Origin: Candidatus Omnitrophota bacterium | GTDB taxonomy: Bacteria > Omnitrophota > Gorgyraeia > Aquiviventales > Aquiviventaceae | Direction of reading: 5' to 3' | Assembly: GCA_023247215.1 (NCBI GenBank) | Contig: JAHFGX010000004.1 | Span: forward strand, 1 to 53,099 | DNA: 53,099 nucleotides | In this document: positions 46,908 through 53,099 of the stretch, piece by piece | Position numbering within the stretch: the stretch's first letter is position 1 | Layout: each line of letters begins with the position of its first letter | The notes under the pieces: model-generated | Database searches by the model: none | What the model was told of the DNA's origin: nothing | The model's input: only the letters and a program-made list of their open reading frames with translations | Position numbers and translations under genes: made by a program

Positions 46908-47266
46908 CAGCGGCCAAACACCGGGCGCAGCATCAGGTACGTCACCGGGAGCATGCAGACGGCGAAGATCGCCATTTGGACATAAAACATCTGCCGGTGC
47001 CAGCGGACCAAGCCGGTCCACGCTTCAAAGAGGATGATCCGCACGCCGTTGAGCGAGTGATACAGGACGCAGGCGAACAGGCCGACCTCGGAGACGCGGA
47101 AGACGGGATGCCGGTACCACGCGATGATCGCGTTGTAGTGCTCCGGGCCGAGAACGATGAGGAAGGTGTCGAGGATGTGCAGGCAGAGAAACACGAGGAC
47201 CCCCACCCCGGTGATCCGGTGGAACATCCACGACCATTGCCCGATACCGCCGCGGTACCGGCTCAT
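46907..47266 (-). CDS. sdhC: Succinate dehydrogenase cytochrome b556-like subunit
   Basis: MSRYRGGIGQWSWMFHRITGVGVLVFLCLHILDTFLIV...LYHSLNGVRIILFE. Confidence 0.87.
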   Translation of the reverse strand: MSRYRGGIGQWSWMFHRITGVGVLVFLCLHILDTFLIVLGPEHYNAIIAWYRHPVFRVSEVGLFACVLYHSLNGVRIILFEAWTGLVRWHRQMFYVQMAIFAVCMLPVTYLMLRPVFGR

Positions 47267-47943
47267 CCGGCGTACACCGTCGGGTCGGGGACGCGCGCGC
47301 GCTGGAAGGCGCGGCGGCGCTCCGCGCATTTGTTGCACCGGCCGCACTGCCGCGGCCCGGCCGGACGGAGGCAAGACCACGTGAGATGGAATGGGAGCGC
47401 GGCGTGCGCGGCGATCACCTGCGATTTCGTCATCTGATGGAATGGAGCCTCAATCTGCATCGGCACCGCCAGCGCCTCACCGAGGCAGCGGCTGAACCGG
47501 CTGAAGAATCCGCGCGAGGCGTCGCCGAACGGGTTGCCGGCCAACGTCCCGACCGCCAGCCTGGACACGCCCTGCTGCGCCGCGTAGATGGCGGCCGATC
47601 CCAGCAGCAATATATTACGCCCCGGCAGATAGACCGCCGCGTCGGGACGTTCCGCCCCAGGCACGCCTCGCCCGGTGAGGCTCCAGTGGCGTCCGTACAA
47701 CGCACGCGCCGGTGCTTCCACGACGGAGAGCGGCCGAAGCCGTGGCGCGCCAAGCGCTGACAGCCATCGCCGGACGCTGCGCAGCTCGTTCGCTTCCCAT
47801 CGCAACCCGCCCCGCACGTAGACCGGCCAGACGGCGCGGCCGCAGCTAAGAAGATGCGCCGCCAGGCAACAACTTTCCATTCCACCGCTCACCAAAGCCA
47901 CCACGCGATCCTGGTGCGATGAACGACGGTGAGTAGGCGGCAT
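47263..47943 (-). CDS. queC: QueC-like 7-cyano-7-deazaguanine synthase (divergent)
   Basis: VVALVSGGMESCCLAAHLL...YLPGRNILLLGSAAIYAAQQG...NPFGDASRGFF...TWSCLRPAGPRQCGRCNKCAERRRAFQ. Confidence 0.78.
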   Translation of the reverse strand: MPPTHRRSSHQDRVVALVSGGMESCCLAAHLLSCGRAVWPVYVRGGLRWEANELRSVRRWLSALGAPRLRPLSVVEAPARALYGRHWSLTGRGVPGAERPDAAVYLPGRNILLLGSAAIYAAQQGVSRLAVGTLAGNPFGDASRGFFSRFSRCLGEALAVPMQIEAPFHQMTKSQVIAAHAALPFHLTWSCLRPAGPRQCGRCNKCAERRRAFQRARVPDPTVYAG

Positions 47944-48040
47944 CTGTCACGACGACAAACTCTTCCGAGAGTAACAAAGCGGTGCGGAAAAGTCAATGCA
48001 GTGGACGACGCGGCGGGGGGATTGTTATACTGGCGTCGTG

Positions 48041-48775
48041 ATGACGCTGCAGGGACGGGTGGCCTTGGTGACCGGAGGCGCGGTCCGCATCGGACGCGCG
48101 ATCGCGCTCGCGCTGGCGGCGCGCGGCGCGGATGTCGTCATTTCCTACCGGACCTCCCGGCGGGACGCGGACGCGACCGTCTCCGACCTGCGCGCGCTGG
48201 GCCGCCGGGCTGAGGCGATCCGAGCGGACGTGTCGAACGACGCGGACGTCCGCCGGCTGATCCAGCGCATCCAACGCCGCTACCGCCGGCTGGACGTGCT
48301 GGTCAACAACGCGGCGATCTTCGAGCGCACGCCGTTCTCGGCGCTCACGCTTCCTCAATGGAACAGACACCTCGCCGCCAACCTGACCGGGCCGTTCTTG
48401 TGCGCGCTGCACGCCGGCCGCCTGATGCAGCGGCGCGGCGAAGGAAAAATCATCAACATCGCCGACTGGGCCGGCGAGCGACCGTACCGGAACTACCTGC
48501 CCTACTGCGTGTCCAAAGCCGGCATCCTGGGCTTGACCAAGGCGCTGGCCGCGGAGCTGGCGCCCTCAATCCAGGTGGTGGCCGTGTCCCCCGGCCCGAT
48601 GCTGCCGCCGCCGGGCATGGCCCCGGCCGCCCGGGCGCGCGTGGTTCGCTCCGTGCCGCTTCGCCGGTGGGGAGCGCCGGAGGACATCGCCAACGCCGTC
48701 GTCTTCGCCGTTGAAGGGACGGATTTCATGACCGGCACGACCATCACGGTGGACGGAGGGAGGTGGCTTGGCTGA
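48041..48775 (+). CDS. SDR oxidoreductase, pteridine reductase (PTR1/FolM)-like
   Basis: VALVTGGAVRIGRAIALALAARGADVVISYRTS (TGxxxRxG), VLVNNAAIFERTPF, YCVSKAGILGLTKALAAELAP. Confidence 0.85.
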   Translation: MTLQGRVALVTGGAVRIGRAIALALAARGADVVISYRTSRRDADATVSDLRALGRRAEAIRADVSNDADVRRLIQRIQRRYRRLDVLVNNAAIFERTPFSALTLPQWNRHLAANLTGPFLCALHAGRLMQRRGEGKIINIADWAGERPYRNYLPYCVSKAGILGLTKALAAELAPSIQVVAVSPGPMLPPPGMAPAARARVVRSVPLRRWGAPEDIANAVVFAVEGTDFMTGTTITVDGGRWLG

Positions 48776-49179
48776 TGTACCAGGTGACGACCACGCTGCA
48801 CTTCTGCTACGGCCACCGGCTGCTGCGCTACCGCGGCAAATGCCGGGACCTGCACGGGCACAATGGGGTGGCGGAGATCGAGCTGAGCGCCGAGGAGCTC
48901 GACGCGCTGGGCATGGTGAAAGATTTCACGACGATCAAGCAAGCCATCCAGGGCTGGATTGACGCCCAGTTGGACCACAAGATGATCTTGTGCAAGGACG
49001 ATCCGGTGCTGCCCGCCCTGCGGCAACTGCAGGAGCCGGTGTTCGTGGTGGAGCAGAATCCCACCGCCGAGCACCTGGCGAAGCTGATCTGCGAGGAAGT
49101 GAAGCGCTTGGGGTTCCCAGTGACGTCCGTCCGCCTGTGGGAGACGGCCTCGTCCTGCGCGGTCTACCGGCCGGCCTGA
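48775..49179 (+). CDS. queD: 6-pyruvoyl-tetrahydropterin synthase / 6-carboxytetrahydropterin synthase
   Basis: FCYGHRLLRYRGKCRDLHGHNGVAEIEL...MVKDFTTIKQAIQGWIDAQLDHKMIL...NPTAEHLAKLICEEV...VRLWETASSCAVY; 1-nt overlap with the SDR. Confidence 0.9.
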   Translation: MYQVTTTLHFCYGHRLLRYRGKCRDLHGHNGVAEIELSAEELDALGMVKDFTTIKQAIQGWIDAQLDHKMILCKDDPVLPALRQLQEPVFVVEQNPTAEHLAKLICEEVKRLGFPVTSVRLWETASSCAVYRPA

Positions 49180-50276
49180 TCCGACGAGGGCGCTCCCGGC
49201 GACGAATCCTCGGGCAGGGACAGCTCAGGGGGAATGTACGCGGCCAGCTGCCCCCTCAACTGATCAAAGAAGCGGTCCAGGAGTATTGACGGTCCCACTG
49301 ACGACGCGCGCCCTCCGCGCCCCACCCGCTCCGCGCCGATGTCCGTCACGCCCTCATCCACGCGCCGGATCATCAGCCGGATCGTCATCCGGTTCCCTAT
49401 CCCGAGCCATCGCACGCCCTTGCTGATCTGCATCGTGCCGGCGTCCGGATCCGCATCTTGCACGCGCCAGTTCTTGATGGACGCGGCGGCGGCCGTCGCC
49501 GCTTTCCAGGCCTGGTCCTTGGACACCGCGTAGCGGTGCCACTGCGCGTCCACCGGCTCCAACGGCGCTTGGATCTCGATGCGCACCGGTTCCCCGCCCT
49601 GCGGATCGCGCACGGTCAACGTGAGCCGCCGGTCCGGCGCCAGCCGCCGCACAAACACCACGCCGCTTCGCGTGGCCTGAGGCTCCACCGGTCCGGGCGC
49701 CAGCTCATGCGAAACAAAATCCGCGCGGATCTCCCGATTGGGTGACCGCGCCGGCCGCGCTGAGATCTCCTCCATCCCGAGAAAATCCAGCGTGGTCAGC
49801 GGTTCGACGATGGAAGAAAACAGCAAGCCGGGCACGAACCACGCCACCCATCGGACATGCTGCGCCGTCCGCCCCACCAGGCTCTGCGAGGCATACGCGG
49901 CGACGCGCCGGGCGGGAATCATCCGCACGCTCAAGAAGTCGGGCGCCAGGAGCTTGGTCTGATTGCCTTCGTTCGAAACGGCGAGAAGGAGCGGCTGGAT
50001 TCCATGCGCGAGCAGATCCACGCTGAACCATTCCTGCGCACGGTCGGCGTCCACCACGTCCACGCCGACAGACAGGCTGCCCTCGTGCAGGACGACTGGA
50101 TACTCCGTCAGGGAGCGCTCGGGAAGGCGAATCCGGTGAACCTCAGCGGGGGCGGCCACCCAGAGGGTGGCGCTGGGCCAGCGGACGGGCCGGTACCCCC
50201 CGCATCCGCCGGCGACGGTGAGAGCCGCGCTGAGGATCACCGCGCGCGCGGCGGGGATCCGTTGAGGCCGAATCAT
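49164..50276 (-). CDS. Hypothetical lipoprotein
   Basis: LTVAGGCGGYRPVRWPS lipobox-like N-terminus; 370 aa. Confidence 0.6.
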   Translation of the reverse strand: MIRPQRIPAARAVILSAALTVAGGCGGYRPVRWPSATLWVAAPAEVHRIRLPERSLTEYPVVLHEGSLSVGVDVVDADRAQEWFSVDLLAHGIQPLLLAVSNEGNQTKLLAPDFLSVRMIPARRVAAYASQSLVGRTAQHVRWVAWFVPGLLFSSIVEPLTTLDFLGMEEISARPARSPNREIRADFVSHELAPGPVEPQATRSGVVFVRRLAPDRRLTLTVRDPQGGEPVRIEIQAPLEPVDAQWHRYAVSKDQAWKAATAAAASIKNWRVQDADPDAGTMQISKGVRWLGIGNRMTIRLMIRRVDEGVTDIGAERVGRGGRASSVGPSILLDRFFDQLRGQLAAYIPPELSLPEDSSPGAPSSDQAGR

Positions 50277-50283
50277 CGCGGCA

Positions 50284-50640
50284 TTATAGCACGCTGCGCC
50301 GGGTGATCTCGACGGCGGCGTATTCGAGGTTCGGCAGGGCGCGCTTTTTGACGCGGACGGTCACCGCGCGGCCACCGGCGTCCTGCAGGACGAGCGCGGC
50401 CACCTGCTCCGCCACCGTTTCCAGCAGATGGAACGCCTGCGACTCGACGCGCTGCTTCACCAGCGAGACCAGCCGCGCGTAATCCAGCGCCTCGCGCACG
50501 TCGTCCTGCGCGGCGGCTCGGCTGGCGTCAATCTCCACCTCGAGGTCCACCCACACCGGCTGCGGGGCGGCTTGTTCCCACTCGTAGACGCCCAGCCGGC
50601 AGGACAGCTCCAGGTTGGAGATGATGAGCTTGTCCGGCAC
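50284..50640 (-). CDS. folB: Dihydroneopterin aldolase-like
   Basis: MPDKLIISNLELSCRLGVYEWEQAAPQPVWVDLEVEID...LDYARLVSLVKQRVESQAFHLLETVAEQVAALVL. Confidence 0.87.
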   Translation of the reverse strand: MPDKLIISNLELSCRLGVYEWEQAAPQPVWVDLEVEIDASRAAAQDDVREALDYARLVSLVKQRVESQAFHLLETVAEQVAALVLQDAGGRAVTVRVKKRALPNLEYAAVEITRRSVL

Positions 50641-50644
50641 CGCG

Positions 50645-52402
50645 CTACTCTTCCATCGTCGAAATATCGCCGACGGGCTCGCCTCGATCCCACGCTCTCA
50701 GGACGCGGCGCATGATCTTGCCGGAGCGGGTCTTGGGCACCTTCTCGACAAAGGCGATCTCGCGCGGGGCCGCATGGGCCGCCAGGTTCGTTTTGACGAA
50801 GCCGGCGATCTGCTGCTTCAGGGCGTCGGAGGGTTCATGCCCTTTGCGCAGCGCGATGAACGCTTTGATGATCTGCCCCCGCACCGCATCCGGCTTGCCG
50901 ATGACGCCGGCCTCCGCCACCGCCGGGTGGGCGACGAGGGCGCTCTCCACCTCGAAGGGTCCGACGCGCTCGCCCGCGGTCTTAATGACGTCATCCGCCC
51001 GGCCCTGGTACCAGAGGTACCCGTCGGCGTCCTTCATCGCGGTGTCGCCGCTGACGTACCAGCCGGGGATACGGAAATATTCGTCGAACTTCGCGGGATT
51101 GTTCCAAATGGCCTTCATCATCGAGGGCCAGCCCGGCTTGACCACCAGGTTGCCCAGCTCGAAGGGCGGCAGCTCCTTGCCTTGGTCGTCCACCACCGTG
51201 GCATAGGTGCCGGGGAACGGCTTGCCGGTGCAGCCGATCTTAAAATCCAGCGAGCGGTAATTGCAGATGATCTGCATGCCGGTTTCGGTCATCCACCACG
51301 TCTCATGCGGGGCGAGGCCGGTGATCTTCTTCATCCACTTGAGCGCTTCCGGGTTGAGCGGCTCCCCGACGCTGCAGATGTGCCGAAGGCTGGAGAGGTC
51401 GTACGGCTTCGGGATCGCCTCCCCCGCCGACATCAGCATCCGGTACGCCGTCGGCGCGCTGTACCACATGCTCACCCGATATTTCTGGATCGTCTGATAC
51501 CAGCGATCCGGATCGAAGCGACCGCCGATGACGACGCTGCTCACGCCCAGCGTCCACGGGCCGTAGATGCCGTACGAGGTGCCGGTGACCCACCCCGGGT
51601 CGGCCGTGCACCAATAGATATCCTCATCCCGCAGGTCCAGCGCCCACTTGGCGGTCTGGTAATGCCCGACCATCGCGTACTGGCGGTGCAGCGCGCCTTT
51701 GGACTTCCCCGTTGAACCGGAGGTGTAGTGGATGATCAGCCCGTCGTCTTTCGTGAGCCACTCCGGCTCCAGCCACTCAGGCGCGCCGGCCATCGCCTGC
51801 TCATACCCCACCTCATCGGCAGCGAGCGTGCCGCCGGCTCCGACGAGGATGAGATGCTTCAACGCCGGCAACGCCGGGCGGGGGATGCGCGCTTTCAGGG
51901 CCGGGGTTGTCACGCACGCAATGGCGGCGCTGTCCGAGAGGCGGTCCTGGATGGCCTGCTCCATGAACGCCTCAAACAGCGGCACCGGGATCGCGCCGAT
52001 GCGGTGAGTTCCAAGGATGGCAACGTACAGCTCCGGCGTCCGCGGCAGGAAGATGCCCACCCGGTCGCCGCGTTTGACGCCGAGGCGCTTCAGCACATGG
52101 CCGAACTTGGAGGTGTGCCGCTTGAGATCGTCAAAGGTGTAACGCTCGTCCCGCGTGTCATAGTCCGTGTAGTAGAGCGCCACCTTGTCTCTGCGCGTCC
52201 CGGCGGCATGGCGGTCAATCGCCTCGTGGACGATATTGATCTTGCCGGTGCGGGACCAGTCAAATTCCCGCTCCACATCTTCCCAGCGGAAGGTGCGGCA
52301 GGCCTCGGCGTAATCTTTGAGGTTGGCGTCAATGGAAGGGGGCTTGCGTTCCCACTCGACGTTCGTCAGCAAACTGGGCGCGTCAACCGGTTGGTTGGCC
52401 AT
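50645..52402 (-). CDS. acsA: Acetyl-CoA synthetase (AMP-forming, AcsA-like)
   Basis: IIHYTSGSTGKSKGALH; YWCTADPGWVTGTSYGIYGPW; GWYVSGDTAMKDADGYLWYQGRADDVIKTAGERVGPFEVES; KVPKTRSGKIMRRVLRA. Confidence 0.93.
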   Translation of the reverse strand: MANQPVDAPSLLTNVEWERKPPSIDANLKDYAEACRTFRWEDVEREFDWSRTGKINIVHEAIDRHAAGTRRDKVALYYTDYDTRDERYTFDDLKRHTSKFGHVLKRLGVKRGDRVGIFLPRTPELYVAILGTHRIGAIPVPLFEAFMEQAIQDRLSDSAAIACVTTPALKARIPRPALPALKHLILVGAGGTLAADEVGYEQAMAGAPEWLEPEWLTKDDGLIIHYTSGSTGKSKGALHRQYAMVGHYQTAKWALDLRDEDIYWCTADPGWVTGTSYGIYGPWTLGVSSVVIGGRFDPDRWYQTIQKYRVSMWYSAPTAYRMLMSAGEAIPKPYDLSSLRHICSVGEPLNPEALKWMKKITGLAPHETWWMTETGMQIICNYRSLDFKIGCTGKPFPGTYATVVDDQGKELPPFELGNLVVKPGWPSMMKAIWNNPAKFDEYFRIPGWYVSGDTAMKDADGYLWYQGRADDVIKTAGERVGPFEVESALVAHPAVAEAGVIGKPDAVRGQIIKAFIALRKGHEPSDALKQQIAGFVKTNLAAHAAPREIAFVEKVPKTRSGKIMRRVLRAWDRGEPVGDISTMEE

Positions 52403-52418
52403 CGTTCCTCCGATTGTG

Positions 52419-52437
52419 AGCGTGCCGCAGGCACGCT
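52419..52437. repeat. Short perfect hairpin overlapping the nuoH stop codon
   Basis: AGCGTGCC-GCA-GGCACGCT; contains part of the TAG stop at 52436-52438. Confidence 0.55.
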
Positions 52438-53099
52438 ACTCGACGAGCACGTAGGTCCGTCGTTGCAGCGGAGTGGGCGCGTTGGCGCGGATGAGCCCCC
52501 ACGCGCTCACAACCAGCAGGCCCAGCGCCGCCAGCGAACCTGGCAGGCCCGGCCAGAGCGTCCACAGGCCGGCCGCGACGACGTTGACCAGCGCCAACGG
52601 CAGGAGAAACTTCCAGGCAAAGCCCATGAGCTGGTCGGCGCGCAGCCGCGGGAACGTGCCGCGCAGCCAGACGAGGACGAAGACCAGCGCATACGTCTTC
52701 GCGAGAAACCACGCCCACGACGGGATGACCTCGCTGCGCCAGGCCACCGCCGCCCAGGCGCACCCGAGCCAGCCGAGGAGCCGCACCGGCCGGGACAACG
52801 TTTGGGCGGAGGCCAGCACCAGCGCGGCGGCCAAGCACCACGGCCACACCGGCCAGGCCGGCCCATGCCAGCCGCCCAGGAACAGCGTCGTGGTGAACGC
52901 GCAGACGGTGAACGCCTCCAAGAATTCCGCCATGTACCAGAGCGCAAACTTCATGCCGCTGTATTCGGTGTGGAAGCCGGCCACGAGCTCCGATTCCGCC
53001 TCGGGCATGTCGAAGGGCGTGCGGTTGACCTCGGCGATGCCGCTGAGGAAAAACATGAGCGCGGCGACGCTGCCCCACGGGGTGGCCACGAACCACCAG
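52436..53099 (-). CDS. nuoH: NADH-quinone oxidoreductase subunit H, N-terminus truncated by right window edge
   Basis: [59 protein letters not shown]. Confidence 0.93.
   Translation of the reverse strand, partial: WWFVATPWGSVAALMFFLSGIAEVNRTPFDMPEAESELVAGFHTEYSGMKFALWYMAEFLEAFTVCAFTTTLFLGGWHGPAWPVWPWCLAAALVLASAQTLSRPVRLLGWLGCAWAAVAWRSEVIPSWAWFLAKTYALVFVLVWLRGTFPRLRADQLMGFAWKFLLPLALVNVVAAGLWTLWPGLPGSLAALGLLVVSAWGLIRANAPTPLQRRTYVLVE

Overview
GC-rich bacterial chromosomal window of about 53 kb, densely packed, truncated in a gene at both ends. The phylum is not provable from sequence alone; a BNR/outer-membrane fusion protein and a TIGR04073-like protein weakly suggest Omnitrophota or a similar uncultured lineage. 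(i) 1-9.8 kb: a large secreted SpvB/FG-GAP/RHS protein running off the left edge (absent from the supplied ORF track), a receiver-only response regulator, an XRE-cupin regulator, and a divergent six-gene operon of secreted proteins that includes spoVG. (ii) 9.9-23 kb: YbaK-like protein, histidine phosphatase, DUF151, a cobalamin riboswitch with terminator, btuB-like receptor, membrane proteins, exported MsrA/MsrB, a small toxin-antitoxin island, and an unannotated 42-aa CCSCC protein. (iii) 23-53 kb: mainly housekeeping genes (tRNA-Gln, gltX, dxs, ispA, xseBA, ymdB, rny, nth, mtnA, VKOR-DsbA, ppc, sdhCDAB, queC, pterin-type SDR plus QueD, folB, acs, nuoH). The most interesting signal is a family of AT-rich dyads (TTTTCA-N5-TGAAAA) around the XRE-cupin gene, each placed exactly 6 nt upstream of TTGAC-type -35 boxes of the RHS gene, the regulator gene and the secreted-protein operon. 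This looks like an undescribed local regulon. All protein names come from reading motifs in the translations; no database search was run.
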